This document shows positions 1-8,361 of a stretch of DNA of 64,000 nt, one piece after another. The position numbers and the translations under genes were made by a program. Each line of letters begins with the position of its first letter. The stretch's first letter is position 1. The stretch covers positions 1 to 64,000 of the forward strand of contig JAPPLJ010000050.1 of assembly GCA_028819475.1 (NCBI GenBank), written 5' to 3'. Below the pieces are notes generated by a model, which saw only the letters and a list, made by a program, of their open reading frames with translations, did no database searches and was not told the origin of the DNA. This DNA is from Rhodospirillaceae bacterium (lineage in GTDB: Bacteria; Pseudomonadota; Alphaproteobacteria; Bin65).

Positions 1-2
1 AG

Positions 3-590
3 CCGACGGCGGTGATCCTGCTGCGCGCGCTGCTGGCCAAGAACGGCATCGCCGAAGACCAGGTCAAGGTCGTGAAGATGGGCAGCGACATGGCCCAGTT
101 GATGACCGGGCGGGTCGCCGCCGTCACCGGCTGGATGACGAACACCAACGCGCTCAAGATTCTCGGCGAGGACCGCGTCGACATGATGCTGTGGGACGCC
201 GGCATCCGGCTCTATGCCAACGTCTACTACACGACCGACGACATGCTCGCCAAACACTCGGACGTGCTGACCCGGTTCCTTACCGGATCGGCCCGCGGCT
301 GGGGCTACGCGCGCAAGAACCCGAAGGCGGCAGTCGACCATCTCGTTGCGGAATACAAGAACCTGAACAAGGCGAGCGAGATGGCGGCGGTCGGCGGCGT
401 GCTCGGCTTTTCCTTCGACAAGGTGACGGCGAAGGAGGGCTGGGCGGCCATGAACAAGGCGAACTGGCAGGCCCAGATCGATTCCTACGACAGCCTGAAG
501 CAGTTCAAGGGAACGACTCCGACCGTGGACGATGTCATGACCGACAAGATCCTGGCGGCCACCGAGAAGCTGCGCAAGCAGATCGGATGA
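3..590 (+). CDS. ABC transporter substrate-binding protein, NMT1/THI5-like (5' truncated by window edge)
   Basis: This is the C-terminal part of a periplasmic solute-binding protein; the frame is open from base 3, so the true start lies upstream. The readable ~195 residues contain the second-lobe pattern of NMT1/SsuA-like proteins, including the GRVAAVTGWMTN stretch and a tail rich in Lys and Ala. The protein would deliver a small organic ligand to the ATPase and permease encoded immediately downstream (gap of 1 base to the next start). Ligands of this family include pyrimidine precursors, taurine, sulfonates, nitrate and aromatic acids; nothing visible here fixes which. Confidence 0.85.
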   Translation, partial: PTAVILLRALLAKNGIAEDQVKVVKMGSDMAQLMTGRVAAVTGWMTNTNALKILGEDRVDMMLWDAGIRLYANVYYTTDDMLAKHSDVLTRFLTGSARGWGYARKNPKAAVDHLVAEYKNLNKASEMAAVGGVLGFSFDKVTAKEGWAAMNKANWQAQIDSYDSLKQFKGTTPTVDDVMTDKILAATEKLRKQIG

Positions 591-591
591 C

Positions 592-1404
592 ATGAGGGAC
601 GAGGCGGCGGCGGAGGTTGCGCCCGGTTCCGGCGTTACGGCGATCTCCGTCGATCGCCTCGTTGTCCGGTTCGAGGGGAACGACGGCAGCATCACCGCCT
701 TGAGCGATGTCGATTTCGAGGTGCCCGAGGGCGGTTTCGTCACCATGCTCGGGCCCTCGGGATGCGGCAAGTCCACCCTGCTGCGGGCGATCGCCGACCT
801 GGTGCCGGTCAGCGAGGGCGGAATCCGGGTGTTCGGCCGGACGCCGGAACAGTCGCGGCTGGCCCGGGATTTCGCCTTCGTGTTTCAGGATTCGACGCTG
901 CTGCCATGGCGCAGTGCGATCGACAACGTCCGGTTGCCGCTGGAGGTCGGCCGGCGCGGCGGGGTCGAACTCGAGCGGCATGCGGAACCGGAAGAATTGC
1001 TCGCGCTGGTCGGTCTCGAAGGACGGGAGGAGGCCCTGCCGCACGAACTGTCCGGCGGCATGAAGCAGCGGGTCTCGATCGCCCGGGCGCTGGTCCAGAA
1101 GCCCCGGGTCCTTCTGATGGACGAACCCTTCGGCGCGCTCGACGAAATCACCCGGGACAAGCTCAACGAGGAGCTGCTGCGGATCTGGCGGGAAACGGGA
1201 ACGACGATCATGTTCGTCACCCATTCGGTGCCCGAGGCGGCGTTTCTCGGGCGCAAATGCCTGGTCCTGTCGGCCCAGCCCGGCCGGGTCCGCGGCTATG
1301 TCGGTATCGACCTGCCGGAACCGCGGCAGCTCGGCGTCCGCGATACCCTGGAGTTCGTGCAGATCACCTCGCATCTGCGCAGCCTGCTGGAGGTTGAGGA
1401 ATGA
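592..1404 (+). CDS. ABC transporter ATP-binding protein (SsuB/TauB type)
   Basis: This 270-residue protein energises solute import at the inner membrane. Walker A GPSGCGKST lies at about residues 54-62, the signature LSGGMKQR at about 153-160, and Walker B VLLMDEP at about 173-179. Length and the FQDSTLLPW Q-loop are typical of nitrate/sulfonate/taurine-type importers. The ATG at 592 follows the stop of the binding-protein gene at once, and the 3' end overlaps the permease start by 4 bases (ATGA), so the three genes form one translationally coupled operon. The ligand is unknown. Confidence 0.93.
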   Translation: MRDEAAAEVAPGSGVTAISVDRLVVRFEGNDGSITALSDVDFEVPEGGFVTMLGPSGCGKSTLLRAIADLVPVSEGGIRVFGRTPEQSRLARDFAFVFQDSTLLPWRSAIDNVRLPLEVGRRGGVELERHAEPEELLALVGLEGREEALPHELSGGMKQRVSIARALVQKPRVLLMDEPFGALDEITRDKLNEELLRIWRETGTTIMFVTHSVPEAAFLGRKCLVLSAQPGRVRGYVGIDLPEPRQLGVRDTLEFVQITSHLRSLLEVEE

Positions 1405-2225
1405 AAGCGGCCGGTTACGGCAAGGCGCTGGCGCTGGCCGCACCCGCCGGCGATCCCGGCAAGCGGATGGAGAAATGGCGCCGGCGCGCCCCGGCCATCG
1501 TCGCGGCGGTCGGCCTGCTACTGCTGTGGCAGCTCATCGTCGACGGTTTCGGCGTCCCGACCTACATCGCGCCCAGCCCGGTCCAGGTCCTGGAGGTGTT
1601 CGGCAAGGAAGGCGAAATCCTGTGGATCAATTTCTGGCCGACGCTGATGGAAGCGGCGGCGGGATTTGCGCTGGGCAACGGCATCGCCGTGGTGCTCGCC
1701 GTCTGGTTCGTGCACAGCCAGCTTGCCGAGCGGGCGTTCTACCCGATCGCGGTCTTCATCAACACGATACCGATCATAGCCATCGCGCCGATCCTGGTGC
1801 TGATGCTCGGCAACGGCTATGCGCCGAAAATCGTCATCGCGGCGCTGATCTGCTTCTTCCCGACCCTGGTGAACATGGTCCGGGGCCTGAAATCGGTCAG
1901 CCCGCAGATGCTGGACCTGATGCGCGTCCTGTCGGCCAACCAGGCCGAAGTGCTGTGGAAGATCAGGCTTCAGAGTTCGCTGCCCTTCCTGTTCGCCGCC
2001 CTTAAGATCGCGTCCACGACCTCGGTGATCGGCGCCATCGTCGGCGAGTGGATCGGCTCGAATTACGGGCTCGGCTCGCTGATCATCGAGGCGACCTACA
2101 ATTTCCGCGCGCCCCTGCTCTACGCCACGGTGATCCTGGGCGCGGGCATGGCGGTCGCCGCCTTCACGATCACAACGCTCGTCGAGCGGCGTGTCCTCAA
2201 ATGGAAACCGGGCGATGTCATCTGA
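1401..2225 (+). CDS. ABC transporter permease (SsuC/TauC type)
   Basis: This 274-residue integral membrane protein has about six hydrophobic segments, the first after a basic N-terminus (KWRRRAPAIV). The cytoplasmic EAA-like loop, containing MRVLSANQAEVLWKIRLQ, contacts the ATPase. It overlaps the ATPase gene by 4 bases (ATGA). Together with the two genes before it, it makes a complete importer of the nitrate/taurine/sulfonate family, and co-transcription with the enzymes that follow suggests the imported compound is their substrate. Confidence 0.92.
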   Translation: MKAAGYGKALALAAPAGDPGKRMEKWRRRAPAIVAAVGLLLLWQLIVDGFGVPTYIAPSPVQVLEVFGKEGEILWINFWPTLMEAAAGFALGNGIAVVLAVWFVHSQLAERAFYPIAVFINTIPIIAIAPILVLMLGNGYAPKIVIAALICFFPTLVNMVRGLKSVSPQMLDLMRVLSANQAEVLWKIRLQSSLPFLFAALKIASTTSVIGAIVGEWIGSNYGLGSLIIEATYNFRAPLLYATVILGAGMAVAAFTITTLVERRVLKWKPGDVI

Positions 2226-2263
2226 CCCGAAAACGGAGAAACCCCCAAAACGGAGAAACCGGC

Positions 2264-3625
2264 GTGACTCTTTCCGACAGCGTTAGGCGGCCCGAGGCTG
2301 CGGTGCCCGTCGTTTCGACCTCCGACGTGGTGGTCGTCGGCGGCGGACCGGCCGGCGTTTCGGCGGCGGTTTCGGCCGCGCGCAACGGCGTTTCCGCGAC
2401 CCTGGTGGAGCGCTACCCCTATCTCGGCGGGCTGGCGTCCGGCGGCATGGTGCTGGTGCTCGACGACATGCACAACGACACCGAAATCTCCGTGCGCGGC
2501 CAGGCCATGGAGATCGTCGAGCGGATGCACGCCAAGGGGCTGTGCGTGTATCCGCCGGAAGCGGACCGCGACCCCGCCGTCCGCGCGACGGAGGAGATGT
2601 GGCGCAAGTGGTCGCGCTGGGGCGTGTTCGACTTCCACACCCACACCAAGCCGCACCCCGTCATCTTCGCGGCCGCCTTCGATCCGGAAGGCTTCAAACA
2701 GGCTTCGCTCGACATGGTGCGCGAAGCCGGCGTGAACCTGCGCCTGCACAGCTGGTTCCAGTCGACCATCGTCGAGGACGGCCGGGCCGCCGGGGTCATC
2801 GTCGAGACCAAGGAAGGGCCGCAGGCGATCCGGGGTTCGGTGGTGATCGACGCGACGGGCGATCTGGACGTCGCCGCCAGCGCCAGCGCCCCGTTCGCCG
2901 CAGGCGCCTACATCGTGACCACCGTATCGCGCATCGGCGGCGTCGATACCGACGAGGCCGAGCGGTTCCAGTATGGCGAGCCGGAGCGCTTTGCCGAACT
3001 CGACCGGCAGGCCAAGCGCATCATCGGCGGCTGCTGGCAATACTGGTGGCTCAAGACGCCGCTGCCCGGCATCGTCTGGTGTAATTGCCCGCACATGGTC
3101 GGCTTCGACGGCATGAAGGTCGGCGACCTGACCGCGGCCGAGATCGAGGGCCGGCGCCGGATGAAGGCGCTGCTGGAATTCGCGCGCGAGAACATCCCCG
3201 GCTTTGCCAAAGCCTATTTCGTCGATTTCGCGCCGCAGACCGGCGTGCGCCAGACCCGCCTTCTGGACGGCGACTATGTCGTCACCAAGCGCGACGTGAT
3301 GGACCGGGTGCATTTCCAGGACAGCGTCTGCCGGGGCCGCGACTATTACACGCCGTACCGTGCGATGCTTCCCAAGGGGGTGGAGCAACTGCTGGTCGCC
3401 GGCCGCCACTATTCGGCGACGCCCCAGGCCCAGAAGCTGAGCCGGGAGATTCCGCCCTGCATGGCGATGGGCGAGGCCGCCGGTATCGCCGCCGCGCAGT
3501 CGCTCGACAGCGGCGTTACGGTGCGCGAGGCGGACGTACGGGCCATCCAGCGCCAGATGCGCGCCCAGGGCGCCGATCCGGGCGACCGGCCGGCACCCAA
3601 CGCCCTGGTCGCGGAGGCCGCGTGA
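2264..3625 (+). CDS. FAD-dependent oxidoreductase (FAD_oxidored, PF12831-like)
   Basis: This is a flavoprotein of about 453 residues. The dinucleotide-binding GGGPAG is at residues 26-31 in a VVVVGGGPAGVSAAVSA context, followed by ERYPYLGGLASGG. A C-terminal flavin contact, SREIPPCMAMGEAAGIAAA, is typical of PF12831 enzymes related to fumarate-reductase and tricarballylate-dehydrogenase folds. I place the start at GTG 2264, because upstream codons in the same frame overlap the permease gene and the nucleotide-binding fold begins about 20 residues after this GTG. It probably oxidises or reduces the imported substrate or its CoA ester. The neighbouring ferredoxin could be its electron partner (inference). 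The substrate is unknown. Confidence 0.85.
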   Translation: MTLSDSVRRPEAAVPVVSTSDVVVVGGGPAGVSAAVSAARNGVSATLVERYPYLGGLASGGMVLVLDDMHNDTEISVRGQAMEIVERMHAKGLCVYPPEADRDPAVRATEEMWRKWSRWGVFDFHTHTKPHPVIFAAAFDPEGFKQASLDMVREAGVNLRLHSWFQSTIVEDGRAAGVIVETKEGPQAIRGSVVIDATGDLDVAASASAPFAAGAYIVTTVSRIGGVDTDEAERFQYGEPERFAELDRQAKRIIGGCWQYWWLKTPLPGIVWCNCPHMVGFDGMKVGDLTAAEIEGRRRMKALLEFARENIPGFAKAYFVDFAPQTGVRQTRLLDGDYVVTKRDVMDRVHFQDSVCRGRDYYTPYRAMLPKGVEQLLVAGRHYSATPQAQKLSREIPPCMAMGEAAGIAAAQSLDSGVTVREADVRAIQRQMRAQGADPGDRPAPNALVAEAA

Positions 3626-4803
3626 TGCCGGCCGGGCAGGACGGCGCCGGCGGCCGGCCCCTTCCGCTCGAAGGGGTGCGGGTTCTGGATTTCAGCCAGG
3701 TGATGATGGGGCCGTGCTGCACCCAGATGCTCGGCGACTATGGCGCGGACGTCATCAAGATCGAGCGTGCCGGAGGGGGCGACCTGTCGCGCTGGAGCGT
3801 CGGCGACGATCCGGACGGCGGCAACAATCCGGTGTTCGCCAGCCTGAACCGGAACAAGCGCAGCATTGCCGTGAACCTGAAGGCCGACGAGGACCGGGAG
3901 GCGGTCCTGCGCCTGGTGGAGACCGCCGACGTCGTCGTGAACAATTTCCGCCCGGGCGTCATGGACCGCATGGGTTTCGGATACGACCGCCTCCAGGCGA
4001 TCAATCCCGGCATCATCTATGCGGTCGGGACGGGCTACGGGCTCGACGGCCCCTACGTCGACCGGGGCGGGCAGGATGTGCTGGCCCAGGCGATGAGCGG
4101 CGTCATGCACCGGCGCGCCGATCCCGCGCTGCCGCTCTCCGTCTACCCGACCGCGCTCGCCGACTACGCCGCCGGGATGCATCTGGTGCAGGGCATCCTG
4201 CTGGCGCTGCTGCAACGCCGGCAGACCGGCAAGGGCCAGCAGGTTGCGGTGTCGCTCTACAATTCCATGCTCGCCATGCAGATGCAGGAAGCGGCGGCGT
4301 GGATGATGCGCGGCCAGGATCTGAACTGGGCCGCCATGCCGCTCTGCGGCGTGTTCGAGACGACCGACGGTGCGATCGTCATGGTCGGCGCGTTCAAGAA
4401 AAACCCGCTGCAGGACATCTGCCGCGCGCTCGGCATCGAGGATCTGTCGGCTGATCCGCGCTACGCCGATCTGGAGCAGCAGAAGCGTCACCGGCCGGAG
4501 TTGCAGGAGATTTTCCGCAACAGCTTCCGCGGCAACAGTACCGGATACTGGCTGGAGCGGCTCGGCGAGGTCGACATCCTCAGCGCACCGGTCAGGTCGC
4601 TGCCGGAGGCGCTGGACGATCCCCAGACCGCCTGCAACGAGATGGTCGTCGAACTCGCGCCGTCCGCAGGCGGGCCGGTCCGCCTGATTGCGTCACCTAT
4701 CGACATGTCAGACGCGCCGTTCCGGGTCCGCCACGCGCCGCCGAAGCTGGGCGAGCACAATGACGAGGTGCTGGCGGAAAGCCGCCGGGGGGTCGCGGCG
4801 TGA
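3625..4803 (+). CDS. Class III CoA-transferase (CaiB/BaiF family)
   Basis: This 392-residue enzyme moves CoA between carboxylic acids. The N-terminal GVRVLDFSQVMMGP and DYGADVIKIE, and the later NRNKRSIAVNLK and GQDVLAQAMSG, are the family's hallmarks. Asp180 in ALADYAAGM aligns with the nucleophilic Asp of formyl-CoA transferase. The start ATG at 3625 shares one base with the preceding stop (TGATG). With the enoyl-CoA hydratase that follows it implies that the pathway works on a CoA-activated acid. Donor and acceptor cannot be told from sequence alone. Confidence 0.9.
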   Translation: MPAGQDGAGGRPLPLEGVRVLDFSQVMMGPCCTQMLGDYGADVIKIERAGGGDLSRWSVGDDPDGGNNPVFASLNRNKRSIAVNLKADEDREAVLRLVETADVVVNNFRPGVMDRMGFGYDRLQAINPGIIYAVGTGYGLDGPYVDRGGQDVLAQAMSGVMHRRADPALPLSVYPTALADYAAGMHLVQGILLALLQRRQTGKGQQVAVSLYNSMLAMQMQEAAAWMMRGQDLNWAAMPLCGVFETTDGAIVMVGAFKKNPLQDICRALGIEDLSADPRYADLEQQKRHRPELQEIFRNSFRGNSTGYWLERLGEVDILSAPVRSLPEALDDPQTACNEMVVELAPSAGGPVRLIASPIDMSDAPFRVRHAPPKLGEHNDEVLAESRRGVAA

Positions 4804-5567
4804 GCGTCGACCTCGATATCGCCGGCGGCGTCGCGCGGATCGTTCTGAACCGCCCGGACCGCAGGAACGCCATCGACCGGGCGGCCGAGGCGGCGCTCGG
4901 CGAAATCTGGGACCGGATCGAGGCCGGCCCGGACATCCGCTGCGCCGTACTGACCGGCGCCGGCCGCACATTCTGCGCCGGGGCGGACATGAAAGAGGAG
5001 GGCGTCGAGGGCCTCGAATACTGGGCCGGCGCCGATCCCTGGGGCTTCGGCGGCATCGCCCTGGGCGGCCGCCTGTCCGTCCCGCTGATCGCCCGGGTTA
5101 ACGGTCCGGCGCTGGGCGGCGGGTTCGAGATGGTGCTGGGCTGCGATCTGGTCGTGGCGGCGGAGAACGCCGTCTTCGGCCTGCCGGAGCCGCGGGTCGG
5201 CCGGGTGCCGCTCGATGCCCGGGTCGTGCTGCCGCGCCTGATTCCGCGGGCGCAGGCGCTCGGCGTGCTGCTGACCGGCCGGCGCATCGGCGCGGCGGAG
5301 GCGCTGGGCTTCGGGTTCGTCAACCAGGTTGTCCCGGCGGACGGGCTGGATGCCGCCGTCGATGCCTGGGTCGCGGATATCCTGGCGTGCGCGCCGCTCA
5401 GCCTGAAGGCGATCAAGCGGTCGGTCTACGACACGGCCCATCTGGGTCTCGCCGAAGCCCGCAACGCCCGGCTGCACGCCCTGGTCGCCGCCCTGAACAG
5501 CCGGGATGCGGACGAGGGCGTGCTCGCGTTCCGGGAGAAGCGCCCGCCGGTCTGGACCGGCAGCTGA
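4800..5567 (+). CDS. Enoyl-CoA hydratase/isomerase family protein
   Basis: This 255-residue crotonase-fold protein would hydrate or otherwise transform the CoA ester made by the preceding transferase. The oxyanion-hole segments are FCAGADM and NGPALGGGFEM. The two glutamates aligned with the catalytic pair of rat enoyl-CoA hydratase are both visible, in GGGFE and in FGLPEPRVG. The usual GAGGTQRL loop is replaced by PLDARVVLPRL, so the reaction may differ from simple hydration. The GTG start overlaps the CoA-transferase stop (GTGA), indicating coupled translation. Confidence 0.9.
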   Translation: MSVDLDIAGGVARIVLNRPDRRNAIDRAAEAALGEIWDRIEAGPDIRCAVLTGAGRTFCAGADMKEEGVEGLEYWAGADPWGFGGIALGGRLSVPLIARVNGPALGGGFEMVLGCDLVVAAENAVFGLPEPRVGRVPLDARVVLPRLIPRAQALGVLLTGRRIGAAEALGFGFVNQVVPADGLDAAVDAWVADILACAPLSLKAIKRSVYDTAHLGLAEARNARLHALVAALNSRDADEGVLAFREKRPPVWTGS

Positions 5568-5588
5568 ACCGCCGTCCGGAGCACAGCC

Positions 5589-5921
5589 ATGGCCTTCGTG
5601 ATCGCCGAAACCTGCATCGACGTGAAGGACGGCGTCTGCACCGAGGTCTGCCCGGTCGACTGCATCTACGAGGGCGGCCGGATGTATTACATCCAGCCCG
5701 ACGAATGCGTCGATTGCGCCCTGTGCGTCTCGGTCTGTCCGGTCGAGGCGATCTGGGCCGACGATGAATTGCCCGCAGGTTCGGAAGGTTTCGCCGCCGT
5801 GAATGCCGAGTTTTTCGGCGAGAAGGTGACCGGCTGGGGGCGGCCGGGCGGCCTGGAAGAGGCCTTCCGCACCGAAAAGGACCATCCGGCGGTCGCGGCC
5901 TGGGACGCCGGCGGCGGGTGA
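5589..5921 (+). CDS. Ferredoxin with two iron-sulfur cluster motifs (7Fe/8Fe type)
   Basis: This 110-residue cytoplasmic electron carrier has a first cluster region with C at the ETCIDVKDGVCTEVCPVDC segment, spaced as in 7Fe ferredoxins, and a second with CVDCALCVSVCPVEAI, a classic 4Fe-4S motif. The C-terminal ~55 residues, rich in Gly, Glu and Ala, form the extension usual in 7Fe ferredoxins of the FdxA type. It lies 21 bases after the hydratase gene, so it probably serves an oxidoreductase of this operon; the FAD protein at 2264-3625 is the obvious candidate. Confidence 0.9.
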   Translation: MAFVIAETCIDVKDGVCTEVCPVDCIYEGGRMYYIQPDECVDCALCVSVCPVEAIWADDELPAGSEGFAAVNAEFFGEKVTGWGRPGGLEEAFRTEKDHPAVAAWDAGGG

Positions 5922-5931
5922 GCGCGACGCC

Positions 5932-6867
5932 ATGCACGCCGCGGTGCTGCGCTATTTCGAGGCGGTCGCCGAAGAGGGATCGATCCGCCGGGCGTCGGAG
6001 CGCCTGAACATCTCGGCCTCGGCGGTCAACCGGCAGATCCTCAAGATCGAGGACTATTTCGGCACGCCGCTGTTCGAGCGCCATCCGGACGGCATGCGCC
6101 TGACCGAAGCGGGCCGTCTTATGCTCCGCCATTCGCGCGAAACCCTGCACGATTTCAAGCGGTTGCACGGTGAAATCAACAATCTGCGCAGCGTGGTCAG
6201 CGGCGAGGTCGCAATCGCCACCCTGGACAGCCTGACCCAGCATTTCCTGCCCGATACGCTGACCCGCTTCATCGCGGACCATCCGGCCGTCCAGATCCGC
6301 GTCACGGCCGGCGATCCGAACGAAATCCTCCATTCGGTCGCACGCGGCACCGCCGATCTCGGCCTGACCTTCGATCCGGTCTGGCGCGGCGGCATCCATG
6401 AATTGCAGAACATCCCCTGTCCGCTGCACGCCATCATGAAGCCGGACCACGATCTGGCCGGCCGCGGCTCGGTCACGCTCGACGAATGCAGCGCCTACCC
6501 GCTGATCTACCAGGACAATACCGGCTCGATTCGCGGCTTTCTCGGCGACAGCCTCGACACGTTCAAGCGGGCCCACAAACCCGTGCTGACCTCCAACACG
6601 CTGGCGCTGCTCAAACGCCTGCTGCTGCGCGGCGTCGGCATCGCCTTCTACACCCGGCTGGGCTTCGTCGAGGAGCTGGCCGAGGGAAGGCTGGTCGCCG
6701 TGCCGCTTGAGAGCGAGCGGCTGACGCAGTTGCGCCTGTGCCTGCTCGCCCCGTCCGAGCGCAGCCCGACGGTAGCCGCGCGGGTGATGGCGGAGCATCT
6801 GGGGCGCGATCTCGCCTTCCTGTCGGGCGATTCGACGCCCGGCAATTCCATGTTGGGCGAGCGATGA
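5932..6867 (+). CDS. LysR-family transcriptional regulator
   Basis: This 311-residue protein has an N-terminal winged helix (residues ~5-62, with EEGSIRRASERLNISASAVNRQILKIE split over helix and turn) and a C-terminal periplasmic-binding-like effector domain. It lies 10 bases after the ferredoxin and overlaps the next gene by 4 bases (ATGA), so it is embedded in the operon rather than divergent as most LysR genes are. It probably controls this same operon in response to its substrate or a pathway intermediate (inference). Confidence 0.9.
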   Translation: MHAAVLRYFEAVAEEGSIRRASERLNISASAVNRQILKIEDYFGTPLFERHPDGMRLTEAGRLMLRHSRETLHDFKRLHGEINNLRSVVSGEVAIATLDSLTQHFLPDTLTRFIADHPAVQIRVTAGDPNEILHSVARGTADLGLTFDPVWRGGIHELQNIPCPLHAIMKPDHDLAGRGSVTLDECSAYPLIYQDNTGSIRGFLGDSLDTFKRAHKPVLTSNTLALLKRLLLRGVGIAFYTRLGFVEELAEGRLVAVPLESERLTQLRLCLLAPSERSPTVAARVMAEHLGRDLAFLSGDSTPGNSMLGER

Positions 6868-8321
6868 CCCGGTGCCTGCCCGTCGGCCGCCTATCCGTCG
6901 GCCGCCTGTTGGCGGCGCCGGGCGAGGGTGCGGCGCTGCGCAACGCCGAGGTGACGATCGCTGACGGCCGGATTGCCGCGATCGACTGTTCTGACGGTGC
7001 GCCGCGCGACGGCCGGATCGCGTTGCCGGCCATGGTCAATGCCCATGACCATGGTTACGGCATCCTTCCCCTCGCGATGGGCGGCTGCGACGACGCCTTG
7101 GAATGCTGGATCGCCTCCTTCTTGCGCCTGCCGCTCGATCCACGCCTCGAAGCGGCGGTCGCCTTCGGCCGCATGGCGCTCGCCGGCATCGGCGCGACCG
7201 TGCATTGCCACAATTCGCTCGCCGTCGACCGTCTGGAAAGCGAGGCGGACGGCGTCGCGCGCGCTGCCGCCAAGGTCGGTATCCGGGTCGCCTTTTCCTG
7301 CCCGGTCCGCGACCGCAATCCCTGGGTGTACGGCGACCAGCGGGACCTGCTTCCCTACCTGGAGGACGGCGACCGCGCGGCGATGGAGGCCGCTCTTGCC
7401 GAAGCGGCGCCGGCACACCGCCAGGTCGAGCAGGTCGAGGAGATCGCCGCGGCGCACGAGAACGAGCTCTTCCAGGTCCAGTACGGCCCGGTCGGCCCGC
7501 AATGGTGCCGGGACGAAACGCTGGCCGGGATCGCCGAGGCGTCCGCCCTCCACGGCCGCCGGGTCCACATGCATCTGCTCGAATCGCCGCGCCAGCGCCA
7601 GTGGCTCGATGCGACCTATAGGCAGGGAATCGTCCGGTTTCTGGACGAGATCGGCCTGCTCTCGCCGCGGCTCACGGTGGCGCACGGCGTCCATCTGACG
7701 GAAGAGGAATGCGCCCTGCTGGCCGAACGGGGCGTCACCGTTTCGGTCAACACCTCGTCCAATCTGCGGATGCGCTCCGGCATCGCGCCCGTGCAGCGCT
7801 ACATGCGCCACGGCCTGCGCTTCGGTTTCGGGCTCGACGGTGCGGCCCACGACGACGACCAGGACTATTTCCGCGATTTGCGGCTGGCTGGGCGGGTGCA
7901 CAACGGCACCGGGCTGGAGCCGGTCCTGCCGCCGGCCCGGCTGTTCCGGGCCGCCTGCCGCGACGGCTTCCGCGCGATCGACGGCAGCGGCGACTACGGC
8001 GCGCTGGCGCCGGGCGCCCGGGCGGACCTCGCGATACTCGATTACGCCGCAATGAGCGCGGATTGCCTGGCCGACGGCTTGGACGAAACCGAAGTCCTGC
8101 TCACCCGGGCAAGCAACCGGCATGTGCGCGGCCTCATCGTCGCCGGGCGCACGGTCATGGCCGAAGGCAGGCTTGCCGCGTTCGATCTGGCGGAACTGGA
8201 AGCGGACCTGACGGAGCGCGCCCGGCGCGCGGCGGCGGACGACCCCGGCCAGTTCGCACGCGGACACCGCCGGCGCGAGGCGGTGCGCGCCTACTACGCG
8301 AATCGCCGGCGCCCGGCCTGA
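6864..8321 (+). CDS. Amidohydrolase family protein (ATZ/TRZ-like deaminase or hydrolase)
   Basis: This 485-residue metal-dependent hydrolase has an H-x-H metal pair in MVNAHDHGYG, further His ligands in HMHLLES and VAHGVHL, and an Asp in GLDGAAHDDDQD. That order is the subtype III amidohydrolase pattern seen in cytosine/guanine deaminase-like and s-triazine hydrolase-like enzymes. The start ATG overlaps the LysR stop (ATGA). Its place at the end of a transporter/CoA-enzyme operon suggests hydrolysis of a C-N bond in the imported nutrient. The pyrimidine-degradation genes begin just beyond, on the other strand, so a link to nucleobase use is possible but unproven. Confidence 0.85.
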   Translation: MTRCLPVGRLSVGRLLAAPGEGAALRNAEVTIADGRIAAIDCSDGAPRDGRIALPAMVNAHDHGYGILPLAMGGCDDALECWIASFLRLPLDPRLEAAVAFGRMALAGIGATVHCHNSLAVDRLESEADGVARAAAKVGIRVAFSCPVRDRNPWVYGDQRDLLPYLEDGDRAAMEAALAEAAPAHRQVEQVEEIAAAHENELFQVQYGPVGPQWCRDETLAGIAEASALHGRRVHMHLLESPRQRQWLDATYRQGIVRFLDEIGLLSPRLTVAHGVHLTEEECALLAERGVTVSVNTSSNLRMRSGIAPVQRYMRHGLRFGFGLDGAAHDDDQDYFRDLRLAGRVHNGTGLEPVLPPARLFRAACRDGFRAIDGSGDYGALAPGARADLAILDYAAMSADCLADGLDETEVLLTRASNRHVRGLIVAGRTVMAEGRLAAFDLAELEADLTERARRAAADDPGQFARGHRRREAVRAYYANRRRPA

Positions 8322-8353
8322 CGCCGGACTGCGGCCCGGCGGCGCCGGCGTCA
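8319..8353. terminator. Inverted repeat between convergent genes, possible bidirectional terminator
   Basis: The arms TGACGCCGG and CCGGCGTCA pair perfectly over 9 bp around a 17-base GC-rich spacer. The repeat sits exactly between the amidohydrolase stop (+) and the ureidopropionase stop (-). No T-run follows, so intrinsic termination is not certain. Confidence 0.4.
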
Positions 8354-8361
8354 GCCGACGG

